In this document: positions 1-10,759 of the stretch, piece after piece
Layout: each line of letters begins with the position of its first letter
Position numbering within the stretch: position 1 is the first letter of the stretch
Position numbers and translations under genes: made by a program
The notes under the pieces: generated by a model
Database searches by the model: none
What the model was told of the DNA's origin: nothing
What the model saw: only the letters and a program-made list of their open reading frames with translations
DNA from: Stomorhina lunata
Lineage: Eukaryota > Arthropoda > Insecta > Diptera > Rhiniidae
Direction: 5' to 3'
Length of the DNA stretch: 64,000 bases
Assembly: GCA_933228675.1 (NCBI GenBank)
Contig: OW121741.1
Location: forward strand, 115,739,248 to 115,803,247

Positions 1-234
1 GTACGACAAAGAAAAAAAAAATTAGGGTACATTAAAGAAATTTCTTCACTTGTTAACAGAAAACACATTTTTTTATTACAAAATATTTTTTAGTAACGAA
101 ATATTGGAAAACTTACATAAGTTTCGTTCGTGTGTGGTTTTCCACACATATGTAGTTTCCATATAATTTGCACTACAGACTGTATTTTATGTAGTCGAAT
201 ATAAATATTTTAGTACTGTTTTGAACTGCATAAA

Positions 235-986
235 ATGGAATACAAATCTCATGCATTGGCCGGTGCTACAAAGTCTACTTTGGAGCTTCTCGACCATCTA
301 GAGAGGGTGAAGTTGCTTATCGGTGACAGTATTGTAGCCAACTCTATTGTCTCATTGGAGCATCGACGTAATGTGAGTTGAGTTACACTTTTCTATCGCT
401 GTCATAATGGTGTGTGATCAAACTTGTTTCTGAAAAGCGTCCATTTCTTCGTAGTACACGAAATTTAAAAAGGACTTATCCCATTATAGAGAGAACTCGT
501 TTCTTAGCTGCACAGCACGAATGTGGAGTATTTATATTATACATTATTCTTTCGATCCTCCTTTCCAAAATCCTTTTTTCTAGTTCTATAACAATGCGTA
601 TATAGGAGTCATCCTCTGAGTGTTGGTCCAATACAAAAAAAAAAATGGTTGTCCCAAAACCTAACAATTACAGTTACTATAAGTAAAAAGAGAAAAATAG
701 CACCAAAATTATTAGAATACAAAACTTTTCTCCTGTACCAATCAACTTTTATATTTACAAAAAGTACAAGTCTTGCATATGCTAAAAAATTTCTAAAAAT
801 TATTAAATTTTAAACAAAACCAAAGGTTTGTTATGTAATAGCTTTATTGATCTTCTGCTTTACAACTTAATTTTATAGGTGGAGTGGTTACAGTCAAAAA
901 GACGTTACCATGCTATGGTTCGAAAAGAAAAACAAATCGATGGTCCGTTGTTATTTTCTCAAAAATTATCGATACTTCAGCTTTAA
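235..986 (+). CDS. Candidate two-exon gene, 81-aa protein of unknown function
   Basis: I do not recognise this protein. An ATG at 235, in a fly-like start context (AAAATGG), opens a 46-codon frame that reaches a good donor (AAT|GTGAGT, intron from 373). An acceptor TTTTATAG ends at 878. Joining 235-372 to 879-986 keeps the frame and gives 81 residues, stop at 984-986. The first exon is helical and leucine-rich (LELLDHLERVKLL), with codon use and GC clearly above the surrounding DNA. The second is basic and hydrophilic (VEWLQSKRRYH). No signal peptide or membrane segment is visible. Downstream, 990-1240 contains further coding-like sequence in shifting frames (for example TWQHENTYQELNQRC near 1050-1088), so this may be the start of a longer gene or a decayed one. 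Splicing is inferred only from the sequence. Confidence 0.35.
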
Positions 987-1802
987 ATGCGTAAATTATA
1001 TTTTACGTCGAGTTTTTTTGCGGGAGTTGGAAAACATCTCAAGGACTTACATGGCAACATGAAAATACGTACCAAGAACTCAATCAGCGGTGTCTATACT
1101 TTATAGATGAATCAATCGGCCAATAACCCATCATCAAGGTTATCTAATCCACGAACCATCTACAACTCAGCAGAGTTTCAGAGCAATATTTCGAAATTCC
1201 TAAAAAAAACTATTCCTCCTATAATCAATCGATTTTTTGTGCAAAATGTATTGAACATATATAAATTAATGTTAAATTCATCGATATTTAAAATTACTAT
1301 GGCATTTGTACTCATAAATGACAACTTTTATTGAAAAATAACTATGTTCATTTAGCAAAATACACGAAGATTTCATATGTATGAGAAACCACACACAAAT
1401 GTTAAGAATTTTTAGAAAGGTTTTTTGCGTATACTTAATATATAATCTGAGCCAAATACCAAATATCTATTAAAAGTAATGTAAGCTTAAACCATGACAA
1501 ATTCGACTATACTTACTAATAGAATTAGTCCCGAAATCATGTGTTGTACTGTGTTATTGTAAAACGCAGTGCATATCACTACTAAATGTAATATCAATGA
1601 TAATGCCGTATTAGTAATAACATCAGTATTTCTGTGACCATAAGTACTATAACGACATCTACGTACTTACTCAAGAAAATTAACTTTTACGTAGCTAAAT
1701 ATGGATTGAAAACACCATGCTTCAACTGGTCAGCTCGTTTTTGTATTTTGATAGCATCATAAAAGATATCAGTATAACAAAAAGGGATATACTAAACTGA
1801 AT
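987..1802. other. Intergenic, with coding-like debris at its left end
   Basis: Roughly 990-1240 has higher GC than the surroundings and short coding-looking stretches in two frames, including an ATG frame from 1107 that begins NQSANNPSSRL directly after TATAG. No single frame stays open, so it may be remnants of further exons of the candidate gene just upstream. From about 1250 to 1802 I see only AT-rich sequence. Confidence 0.3.
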
Positions 1803-1806
1803 TTAA

Positions 1807-1823
1807 CCCTTATGTCTACAACC
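1807..1823 (+). repeat. Left terminal inverted repeat of piggyBac-like element 1
   Basis: CCCTTATGTCTACAACC directly follows TTAA. It pairs with the right terminus at 4268-4284, with two mismatches over 17 bases. Confidence 0.75.
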
Positions 1824-2011
1824 ACCTACCCGGGTATGTTTTTCATTTTCAATTTGATACATTTTGGTAACCATATGAGCTATCGACTTGAAATTTTAAA
1901 TATGCTCCTAAAATATAGTTTTATAATGTTAAAAAAAAATTTATTTATTTTATTTTTTTGGAAAAAATCTACGATCAGATTTTGAGAATTACCCCTTTAC
2001 CATACAACCGA

Positions 2012-2025
2012 CATACCCGGGTATG
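2012..2025. promoter_or_regulatory. Subterminal palindrome CATACCCGGGTATG, left copy
   Basis: A perfect 14-bp dyad about 200 bp inside the left end of piggyBac-like element 1. A one-base variant (CCTACCCGGGTATG) lies at 1825-1838. Both are preceded by ACAACC. A transposase-binding role is an inference. Confidence 0.45.
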
Positions 2026-2331
2026 CACGAAACAAATCAAAAAATTTTTGGAGTGAAAATGAAAAAATATGCACAAAATGCTCACTACATATGTCATTTA
2101 CATACATATCATTAAAAAAAACATCTCTTTATAAAAAGAGTAGAGATATCTACAAAAATGTTTAGTAGTTTTTTTTTCATTTTTTTTTTTTTTTTTTGAG
2201 CATCTTTTGCAAGCAGTTTTTGTAGATTTCCTTTTATTATACATATAGAAATTTCGTGTTTGCACCTTCTTCTATAACACATACTGAATCATGATTTGAT
2301 TTTACTGTTTACCCTAATGAAAAATGTTTCA

Positions 2332-3013
2332 TTATTTCAGGATCTTATGGACGTATCTGAATTTTTTCATTGCTAATGGTTCACTAAGTTTTTGAAGTAA
2401 AATTCTTTTACTGTTTGTAGATAATTTAAGACCATCTTTACATTTTTTGTAATCTAGCATCATAACTAGCTTTCATTTTGCACCTTCAACTTCAATGTTG
2501 TAATGAGATGTGGATAAAAGCTCAACGGATGTGTTTTTTTTTAGAAATATATAATCACATACTAATGTTGTTACGAAATCCAAAGACTAAAGATTCTACT
2601 TCTTTTTTTTTTGGATAATAAAATTTAGCCGGAACAAATGCCTTTTGTTAACGGTACCCAAGAAAGACAAGTGTGAAATTTTATTTCAACAAATTGTCTC
2701 ACAGGATGTTTCTTACACCTTTAACGACTCGTTCACCCTGCTTTTTCCTTTTCTGCAGAATGTACCAACTCAGTATTTATCTGTCCCCTAGTGGATAACA
2801 TGAAAGAGAATCACAAGCTTACCAGACCTTTATTCTATATTTTGTCAGCTTCGAAGGAATATATTGCATAAATAAAGTTCTACCACAGTGGAGACAGTGT
2901 CCATCAACAGTGATCTTAGCTCCTGCTATATAGTTGTTTTGTAGGTTTCTGTTTACCACCTGGAATACGGCTGTTGATTTATCACATTCCTTGCGATATT
3001 CCCGTCGATTCAT
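2332..3013 (-). pseudogene. piggyBac transposase remnant (C-terminal two thirds, broken)
   Basis: The minus strand from 3013 to about 2822 keeps one open segment with piggyBac-family hallmarks: an NYIAGAKITVDG stretch followed by CGRTLFMQYIPSK and KYRIKVW. In the family the corresponding text is a VDE motif, then RGR..F.QY.PSKPAKYGIK.W. The acidic residue after VD is replaced by G here. Further down, near 2725-2630, a second family block survives across frame changes and stops (GERVVKGVRNIL, then LVFLGTVNKRH), matching the conserved region around the next catalytic aspartate and the LVGTVRKN motif. The last stretch, NSKRILLQKLSEPLA, ends at a stop at 2332-2334. Several frameshifts and stops make it inactive. 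The cysteine-rich C-terminal finger of many family members is not visible. Confidence 0.75.
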
Positions 3014-3342
3014 AATGCAAGGGATGTCAGTTTAACATAAGTCAATTGCATGGACGAAATTTGAACGTCGGACGTCAGCTTGTAAAAGTATTCCGAGAGG
3101 AATACTAGTAAAAGTATTCCGATGCATCAAATGGCTTTCTTTTATATGAAATAGGATGCAAGGGCTTTATTTAATTGATATAAATACAAAAAAGTTTTTC
3201 AACCCAGCAAAACTTTGGTAATGGCAAGTACTCTGATAACTGGTTACCTTGTAACGACTACAACATACCATCCGAATAAATAATAAGTTATTACAGAAGT
3301 ACTTATTTGTAATTAAGATGGTAATTTAAACTGAATGGCCCC

Positions 3343-3357
3343 GGTTCAAATCCCACC
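3343..3357 (+). other. tRNA-like box B (GGTTCAAATCCCACC)
   Basis: The 15 bases match the T-arm and box B consensus GGTTCRANYCC of tRNA genes. No box A or cloverleaf can be built upstream, so this looks like a fragment of a tRNA-derived repeat. Confidence 0.4.
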
Positions 3358-3875
3358 AAGGGCAACAATTTTTTTTAGTTTTTTTTTATTAAAAGAGTCT
3401 TTTTAAATGATTTTTGAATTTTAAGAACTTAAATATTATCTTCTGTAAAATTTTTAAAACTAACTCACGTTAATGAAAAAATACCATCATGAGTAAATTT
3501 TGATTATGTAGAAAGACCAAGTAGAGGAACATTTTTCAAAGCTTGGCCTATAAAATTGGAGAATATTCGCACAAGATCGAAATCCATGGAATTCAAAAAT
3601 ATGCTCGGACTTTGACCTTAACAGGTTGTAACATTTAAGTAAGTAAGAGTCAATCTTATGTAAAAACTTATACAAAAAAGAAGATTTAAATTGTTTAAGT
3701 TTTAAAATAATTTTAAAAAAGTTTTAAAATAATTACAAAAAATCGTATAAAAATATTTTTCCAAAAATTACAACAAAGCAAAAAAATCAGGGAAAAACAA
3801 AGTTATTTTCACATGATTTTTAATCTAAAAATAAAAATTGTTTATATTAATTATAAACTGCTAAGTTTTCAACAT

Positions 3876-3947
3876 ATGAAGTAGCTCAGTGGAAGAGTCT
3901 CTGCCTAGCAGTCGGAGGGTCTGGGTTCGAGCCCCCATGGGATCATA
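3876..3947 (+). pseudogene. tRNA-Ala(AGC)-like sequence, probably SINE-type or tRNA pseudogene
   Basis: Box A (TAGCTCAGTGG) and box B (GGTTCGAGCCC) are present at tRNA spacing. A D-stem (GCTC/GAGT) and a seven-base anticodon loop CTAGCAG with T33 and anticodon AGC can be drawn. The anticodon stem, T-stem and especially the acceptor stem contain mismatches: the seven bases before box A do not pair with the 3' side. Degenerate stems and the location inside a transposon argue against a working tRNA gene. It could still recruit Pol III. Confidence 0.5.
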
Positions 3948-4225
3948 AAAAAAATGTTGTATTTCGTTTAAAAATATATGTTTTAATTAATACAACAACA
4001 AAAAAGTTGTTGCTGTTGTTGTTGTTGCTTTCAAATTGCTTACCCAAGTCATTACTTTTTGCAATTGGTAAGTACTTGCCTCCAATGACATACCCATGTT
4101 AATGTAATGACTTAAACAGCGAATGAGTAAGTAGTTCGTGTTCAATAGTTTAACTGTTTAACTCATTATTTGGTAATGAAAAGTTTTACTGGGAATCTAT
4201 ACAAATTCCCATGTAAACTGTATGA

Positions 4226-4239
4226 CATACCCGGGTATG
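4226..4239. promoter_or_regulatory. Subterminal palindrome CATACCCGGGTATG, right copy
   Basis: Same 14-bp palindrome as at 2012-2025, here 45 bp inside the right end and in mirrored context (followed by CTGGTTGT, the complement of the ACAACC flank). Confidence 0.45.
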
Positions 4240-4267
4240 CTGGTTGTATATATAACATAATTTTTTT

Positions 4268-4284
4268 GGTTGTAAACATAAAGG
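4268..4284 (-). repeat. Right terminal inverted repeat of piggyBac-like element 1
   Basis: GGTTGTAAACATAAAGG directly precedes TTAA. It is the inverted partner of the left terminus at 1807-1823. Confidence 0.75.
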
Positions 4285-4288
4285 TTAA

Positions 4289-4776
4289 AAGGGTGTGGCA
4301 CACTAAGTCCACACTCTTATTATTCAAATGCGAATTTTTAACTCAATCGTTAAGTTAGTCATCCCATTCTGATGCCAAATATGAAACGTTGCTCAAACTG
4401 ATTAGGAATTTAATTAAATTTATGTAATTTCCTGCAGCTGATCTTATATAGGATCTATGATCAAAAGTAAACTAATTGTAACTAAATTCCCCTTAATCGA
4501 TTTTTTAAAGAATTTTATATATAAAATGTAGTACGAAATTTAAGCACAAAACATCAATTATATTTATATTACTTGAATATGAGGTATGGTCTAATTTCAA
4601 CAGTGATTTGGCTACTATATGTAAATAGACAGCAGTTTTGCTGAAATTTATTCAAATACTTACAACTTTTTTAATGTTTAGAGCCAAAATCTCAATCAGT
4701 CGTTCCAAGTGGAAAACTCTGAGTAAGGTACCAAGAAAAATATAAATGCCGCTCTGTCTGCTTTTTGGATGAGCAT
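4289..4776. other. Intergenic spacer
   Basis: Plain AT-rich sequence between piggyBac-like element 1 and the hAT-type MITE. I see no gene or repeat structure. Confidence 0.4.
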
Positions 4777-5156
4777 TAGGGTTATCAATTTTTTTCATCC
4801 CACCACGTGATGAGCAATTTAGTACTGATAGTAAACAAAATTTTTTTAGACCATTTTGACCACAAATCTTTCCGCACCAAATGCATTTTCTAAAACTCCA
4901 TAAATCGCTTCTTAAAAATGGAAAGATCTTGTGATATTCATAAAATAATTAGAAAAATTAAATATTTTTTTATTAAATGGGAACTTTTTATACTTAGGAG
5001 AAAAATTTAAATTCACAATTTCATCGCGTTTGGTGCGGAAACTTTTTTAACGATCGCGAAAAAGTAATTCATCATTTCTTAATATTTTTTATTGTCTACG
5101 TGGCTATGCGATGGGGAATTTGATATTCTCAAAAATTGCAAAAAGTTATAACCCTA
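4777..5156. mobile_element. hAT-type MITE (380 bp) with 8-bp target duplication
   Basis: The 8-bp word ATGAGCAT occurs at 4769-4776 and again at 5157-5164. The sequence between begins TAGGGTTAT and ends ATAACCCTA, a perfect 9-bp terminal inverted repeat. An 8-bp duplication with TAGGG-type ends is characteristic of hAT transposons. A second internal inverted pair, TTTCCGCACCAAA with its complement (about 4869-4883 and 5029-5043), lies further in. No coding capacity. Confidence 0.7.
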
Positions 5157-5164
5157 ATGAGCAT

Positions 5165-7016
5165 AGTAAAAAAGTCATCTTAAAATCAGAATTTTTTTCC
5201 TTAGATTTTGTTTGATATTTTTTAGCGAAACCGATTTTGATTTCAAAACCCAAGGCTTTTAAGTCATTAGAAATATTTAAGCCAAATTGTATTGCCCTAG
5301 CACCTGTTGTTCATATCTTAAAGTATTTTAACAGACATTGTCAATCACCTTACAGTTCATTCATTTTTTGTTTAAAATATATCTCTGGGTTTACAAAAAT
5401 AATGTTTGTTATACGACTTCTTTGTTTCTAAATTTTGTTCAAAGGTGGGTTATATACGGAAATGACATTTTTTGTAATTAAAACTGAAAATTATGGTTTG
5501 ACAATGTTCCGCAACTTTGTTCAGAAGTATTTGGTTTAACTTTTTTCTGAAAATACCAACATAAAAAAAGATGCAAATAAAATATATTTGATATATTTGT
5601 TAGAAACATGTCAATACTGTCACTTTGAAGAAATTTTTTGCAACATTTTATGAAACACAAAAATAGATACTTTCAAAAACATTAAAACTTTTAACTTTCA
5701 AACCGTCTGCTATGAAATTTTGACAAAAGAAAAGGAATCTAGAGGCAAGTAATTAACAGTACAACGAATCAAACACTTTTGTAAACTTTTAATATGCTAA
5801 GTGCCTTTAAAGGAATTTGAGTTCATATGTGATTAAAAATTTATCTCTTACACCACTTGGAACATTTTAACCGCAAATGATTCCATCAGCAATTTCAAAC
5901 AATTTTTTACTTGCATAAATTTAAGTTAAAAAATTGATGTATTTTTTGGGTAGAAAAAATCAGGACTTGCAAAAAGTTATGATAAAAAATTTGAAAAAGT
6001 CTAATATAAAATACATTTATATCATAAGATTTAAGCAAGAAATATTCACCATGCTCTTGGCTATAATATTGCCAAACATAGTTATGCGATATTTTTAATT
6101 GCTGACAAGCCATTTGGTAAAAACTGATGATACCTTTTTAGGCATCATGCTATTATAATATTGGGAAACATTTATGCAGTGTTATTTGAAGTCAAATAAA
6201 CCGGTTGCGTATGATTGATATGATATTTCCTATGTAGTAAACAAATATCACTTATACGCCTAAGGTTCTCTATATAAAATTACTTTTTGTTGGTTGCAAA
6301 GATTTATTTATATTTCTTAAAAATTCTTTGTTAGCAAAAAACCAAAATTAAATTTTTTCTAATAATTTGCTATAACGCCAAAAATAATTCTACTTAAAAA
6401 TTCGCTTTAATTTAAAAGTTTATTTGTGTGACAATTTCACTTGTTATTTAACTAATTCTAATTCATTTTTCCACCCTTTTGTTCACTATAACCACACGGG
6501 AAAAAAAGGAAAATTTGCCACAAAAAATAATTTACATATTGTTTTATTTTATTTTAACAATTGTTTCTTCTAAATTCATTCATTTATTCATTGTTCTTTT
6601 AATTATGCAAATATTTGAATGAAAAAAAATTGTATACGAGAGTATATAAACATACAAAAGAATTGTAATGAAATCTATGCAAATTGGGGAAATAGTGAAA
6701 GTTTTAAATAATAAATTGAATCATTTAAAATAAAAAACTAAAGTTTAAATATTTCAACAACAAAATTCACATGTTGTTATAAAGGAAATATTTTTAGTCT
6801 TTAACATTTCAAAACAAATTTTAGATCTTTAAAAAAAAGTTGGCCTTACAGTTGGGCTGAAAAGCTTTGTTTTTGAAAAATTAAAGATTATTATTCAATA
6901 TAGTTGCCTTTGTGAGTTGTGCGCGATTTTAAATTTATACAAATTATACCATATTTTAAACATATATTTTTTATATATTGACCGACTCTGCAGTTTGCTG
7001 ACTTAGATTTTTATAT
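5165..7016. other. Intergenic, AT-rich, no gene seen
   Basis: Short open frames here (for example 5237-5431 and 5907-6113 on the minus strand) have AT-driven composition and no recognisable motif. I see no repeat array or transposon ends. Confidence 0.4.
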
Positions 7017-7020
7017 TTAA

Positions 7021-7033
7021 ACCTCCGTCATGC
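7021..7033 (+). repeat. Left TIR of piggyBac-like element 2
   Basis: ACCTCCGTCATGC follows TTAA and matches the inverted right end at 7844-7856 at 12 of 13 bases. Confidence 0.7.
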
Positions 7034-7213
7034 ACATGTTTTAATAGTCACATACGTAGCGCATGTATCTGGCTAGATACACTATGTATTTGAGTACATT
7101 AATGTACAAAAAATATATATTTGTTTGATAATATTATAATGTTATATTGTCAGCAAGCCAAGCAGATAAATTTTAATTAATTTCGATTCAAAAATCGGTA
7201 ATTATATATTGTA

Positions 7214-7531
7214 TTATATTATTGTGGGAATAACCAGCAGCCAAAAGAGTACCTTCATCCAATTCCAACATCCAATTCCAATTAGATTAGCTATATTCCA
7301 GTTCTCGACTACAGATTTTCCATGGCGATTCGTTTCAGAAATTGTGTATAATGATAGTTTTATGCATGAAATGTATTGAAATATACCAGTTCTAATATTT
7401 GACTCATTTTTATACCAAAAAGTACCATCCTTACTAAGGAAAGGATCTTCAGTAGCACAATAGTCACTATCAAACACTTCATTTGGTTCGATATACCAAA
7501 TAATTTTCGATATCTTAGGCATAGTCATCAT
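7214..7531 (-). pseudogene. piggyBac transposase N-terminal fragment (105 codons)
   Basis: An open minus-strand frame reads PNEVFDSDYCATEDPF, then LSKDGTFWYKN and RTGIFQYI. The acidic run followed by (G/S)KDGT.W and an R-rich segment resembles the start of piggyBac transposases, just before the main catalytic domain. None of the catalytic aspartate blocks follow: the frame ends in IGCWNWMKVLFWLLV, which is unrelated. The assignment rests on the KDGT.W motif plus the TTAA-bounded inverted repeats around it. It is too short to be an active enzyme. Confidence 0.5.
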
Positions 7532-7843
7532 TTTGCATATAATTTATACTATGCTACAATAATCATAGTGCAAATATAGTGCAGTTTCAGTTGATTTGAG
7601 TAAACAAACGCAAAGAACATTAAGAAATGCAAACAAAATACATAATTTTTCATACAAACTACTAGTGTATCTGGCCAGATACATACGCTACGTATGTGAT
7701 GTGTTGATGAAAAAACCCACGCAAATTGTTTTTGTTGTTTTTTTTATAATCTATTTTTTTCACAGAACGATAGCTAACAATAATTGTAGAGGGTACCTAG
7801 AGACTCAGTGTTAAATTCTTAAATGATCTGGCCAGATACATGC

Positions 7844-7856
7844 GCATGACGGAGGG
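7844..7856 (-). repeat. Right TIR of piggyBac-like element 2
   Basis: GCATGACGGAGGG precedes TTAA. It is the inverted partner of 7021-7033. Confidence 0.7.
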
Positions 7857-7860
7857 TTAA

Positions 7861-9029
7861 AAACTTTAATTAATTTTAAAATCTTTTATATTTAATATAA
7901 AATTTGTAGCTTTCATAAATAAGTTTTTCAGCAAACTGATTTAAATTTTATATATTTGTCTCAAAAAAAAAATAAGCTGACATATGATAGCATATGCCAA
8001 GTTCCTTAAACTTTATCTAGGTAAAAATGAAAGACTAACACACTATGACCATAAGTTTTAGTTTGGAAAATCCAACTGTGTGTGATGTCAAACTTTTGAT
8101 TCTCTGCAATATGTTGGTAAATGAATGAAGATGTACACAAATACATATGTATGCAGTTTTGTATTACCTAGAAATGTCTAACAAAATGGAACTATATTTT
8201 TGACACAGCAGGCTATCGCCTCCCTCAACCATAAAATACTTTATAGTTCAAGCATGGAAACTTTTGTAAGTTTTTTTTATATATTTTTTTAATATATACA
8301 AAATAATTTTTATTATTTTTTATTAAGACAAAAAAAAATTGAAGAAAACAAAAAACTACTAAGCTAGTGCTACTAGTAATAACTATAACTGCAGCATCAT
8401 CGTTTTTCTTTTTAAAATCTGTTTATTCACATTCATGTATTTTTTATATATTATTATGTATATGTGTACGAATTTTCCCTTGTTCAAAGTAGGCGTTTAT
8501 AAAAAAAGATAAGTTTTTTTCAATTTGAAGTTTTTTTTTTTTTTGCAAAAAATCCGTTTCCTTTTTCTGGTTGTCAGTTACTTCTTAAAATGTTTTATTT
8601 AGTTTATCTTGCCTCATTATTTTGCTTGTTTCCCTTTTTAAAGAGTTAAGTATAAAGTTTTCAGTTTGAAGTCTAAAAATTTTTATAACTGAATATAACT
8701 TTATTTCATTCAATTATCAAATGCTTTAAGCAGTTTTTAAATCAGTAAAATATAATAATTTAAAAAAAAAACTAAGACGGATTTGGTTGAATCAGCTTAA
8801 GATTTTGTGTAACATTTGCTAAAGCCAGATAAACGAAAATAAGATATTTTGCAATTGTATAAAAATTATAAATTGTATTTTATCTTTTAAAAAAATTCAT
8901 AAAATTTAACAAGCATATACTCTAATTATAACCAAAAATTTATATTTTGGGAAATTTTTCGATTTTAAATCATATGAAAAAAACTAAGTAAATTTGAATA
9001 TATTTTAACAAACTAATCTTTTAAGGGTA
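7861..9029. other. Intergenic, AT-rich, no gene seen
   Basis: Only A/T homopolymer runs and low-complexity sequence are seen between piggyBac-like element 2 and the dispersed repeat that starts near 9030. Confidence 0.4.
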
Positions 9030-10560
9030 ATGTAGAGGACTTTGGTTACCAAGCAATGGTTCTGATTAGTTTTAACGTGGTAAACTTGGTTTTTTCATTT
9101 CAACTGTGGTCACTGGCCTCCTCTGGGAACTACATTAAGACCCGTTAATGTAGTGAGCTAACATGTCCGCGAGTTCTTCCATAAGAATGATAATGTCGCA
9201 CAGTGGTATTTCTTCATGCATCGAAGTGCAAATAATAGATGAAATGACCCTACAACGATGAAATTTTGCATATTTGTATATAGATAAGAAAAATTTAAAA
9301 AATTTTATTTAAATCCCTTAGGGATTTCACCTATTTTTCCTCTCAATGTACAAGCGACAGTTCTAATCAGAATTTGGTGAAATTCAAAACACATCTATTA
9401 ATGTACAAGTTGCAATTCTCAACAGAATTTAATGAAGTTAAACATTAGAAAAGATCTCTAGAAATATTGATTGAAATTATACAACTTCTTGGGGTACCTG
9501 CCTATACAATTAACAATAACCTCTTTTGGTTTTTTTCTTTACTTTTGGACGACAATTGGTGAAGGGTATTCAAGATTCGGTATAGCCAAATATACCACTC
9601 TCAATTGTATTCACCTATTTTGCTTTTTGATGTACAATCCGCAATTATTTACATAATTTGAAAAAATTTATCACACGTCTATGAGTTGGCCCAGTTTTGG
9701 TTACAATTAGTTGACTCCTTGGGTGCCTGACTTGGACTCTACTTTTTAACAAGTTAATTTTCAATGTGTAAGCCGCTATTCTCATCAGAATTTGAAAAAA
9801 GTCGGCAAGCAAATGTTAACTGATCCAAGAAAGATTTATACTAATTTAGGCTGAGAACCCTTGATACTTTGAGGTACCTGCCGTGGACCCCATTTTTCAC
9901 TTATTATTGTTCTCAATGTATAAGCCAGAATTCTGAACAGAATTTGAAAAAAATTGGCACACGTCTATTAGTTTATCCAACAAAAAGCTCAACCTGCTTT
10001 GGACCCCCATTTGTTACTTATTTTTCTTCTTTATATAAGCCGCAGTTCTTAACAGATGATGAAATTCGGCGCACATCTATTGGTTGACCCAAAAAAGAGC
10101 TCTACTTATTTTGGTTGAAATACGTCGACTCCTACAGGACTTACACTTAAATTCAACTTGATTAAATAGTTACGCCTAAATGACTGCAACACTTTTTGCT
10201 TAAATTATGCGTAACAATTTTTGTGACTTGTTTTCATAAAATTTTGAACTTTTTTCTACGATCGGTAAATTTTGGTGAAATTTTTTCGCTCAATTAAAAG
10301 AAGAGACTTTCGCCATTCACATGGCTAGGGTGAGAGCAACGAGCCAAACCGAGCCAACTTAGTTTTTGTCCAAAGAAAAACGAAAATACTGAATTTTGTA
10401 GAGCATTTTTGATTTCATGATATCTCCTAAACTATATAGGAGATTAAGTTATTTTGTTCTGAAGACTAAATTTTTTAAATTTACATGAAAATTAAAGCGC
10501 CCTCTAGCGGAAAAAAACGAATCCAAATTTAATTCCCTTTTCAAAACTGGCTCAAGCATT
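9030..10560 (+). repeat. Dispersed repeat with internal degenerate tandem units (copy 1)
   Basis: Higher in GC than its flanks. From 9040 to about 9180 it matches the reverse complement of 19895-20070 (for example GGTTCTGATT and TTAATGTAGTGAGCTAAC). Near 10060-10150 it matches the reverse complement of 19560-19650 (GGGTCAACTAATAGACATGTGC on that strand). Between about 9340 and 10060 a unit recurs four or five times: a coding-free block centred on TGTAYAAGCCGCAATTCT, followed by CAGAATTTG and a CACACRTCTATTAG-like word, spaced 115-290 bp. No terminal repeats or coding frame found. Superfamily unknown. Confidence 0.6.
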
Positions 10561-10759
10561 TAACTCGGTTCACCCATTCTATTTTTATAGAACTTTTTAT
10601 AATAGTATTATGTTACAAGTGAACCTCCGTATTCCTTCGAATCTTTAAAATCGATTTTCTTAAAAAACTGACGTGCTACAGCAAAACGTCGAGACACCTT
10701 TTTCTTTATTTTAAGCCTATTTTCATATTCTGTCAACATTTCTCATGTGTACCAACCAC

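Larger units (their letters stand above)
3203..4193. mobile_element. Nested TIR element with tRNA-like boxes, inside piggyBac element 1
   Basis: The left end, CCCAGCAAAACTTT (3203-3216), and the right end, AAAGTTTTACTGGG (4180-4193), are inverted copies with one mismatch. A second shared word, GGCAAGTACT, lies just inside each end in opposite orientation. It interrupts the region where the piggyBac transposase N-terminus should be. Inside are two RNA polymerase III box B-like sequences (3343 and 3924) and a (GTT)n run near 4008. I cannot find a clean target duplication, so superfamily and exact ends are uncertain. Confidence 0.45.
1807..4284 (-). mobile_element. piggyBac-like DNA transposon, defective (2.48 kb)
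   Basis: The element is bounded by TTAA at 1803-1806 and 4285-4288, the target site used by piggyBac transposons. The ends are inverted copies: the left reads CCCTTATGTCTACAACC and the right, reverse-complemented, CCTTTATGTTTACAACC (15 of 17 match). Its length equals a typical complete piggyBac. Inside lies a decayed minus-strand transposase (2332-3013). The region where the N-terminal half should be is replaced by a nested element (3203-4193). A palindrome, CATACCCGGGTATG, sits near both ends, at 2012 and 4226, with a one-base variant at 1825. Confidence 0.8.
7021..7856 (-). mobile_element. piggyBac-like element 2 (836 bp), internally deleted
   Basis: TTAA at 7017-7020 and 7857-7860 brackets ends that are inverted copies: ACCTCCGTCATGC on the left, and CCCTCCGTCATGC as the reverse complement of the right. 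A second longer inverted pair lies inside: TCACATACGTAGCG, ATGTATCTGGC and AGATACAC at about 7048-7085, mirrored at about 7662-7700. The 16-bp palindrome GTATCTGGCCAGATAC occurs perfectly near 7668, with variants near 7065 and 7827. The element still holds a minus-strand transposase fragment, so it is a deletion derivative of a longer copy. Confidence 0.75.

Noticed and set aside
3876..3947. Functional tRNA-Ala gene
   Set aside because: The acceptor stem does not pair and the T-stem has mismatches. It lies inside a transposon.
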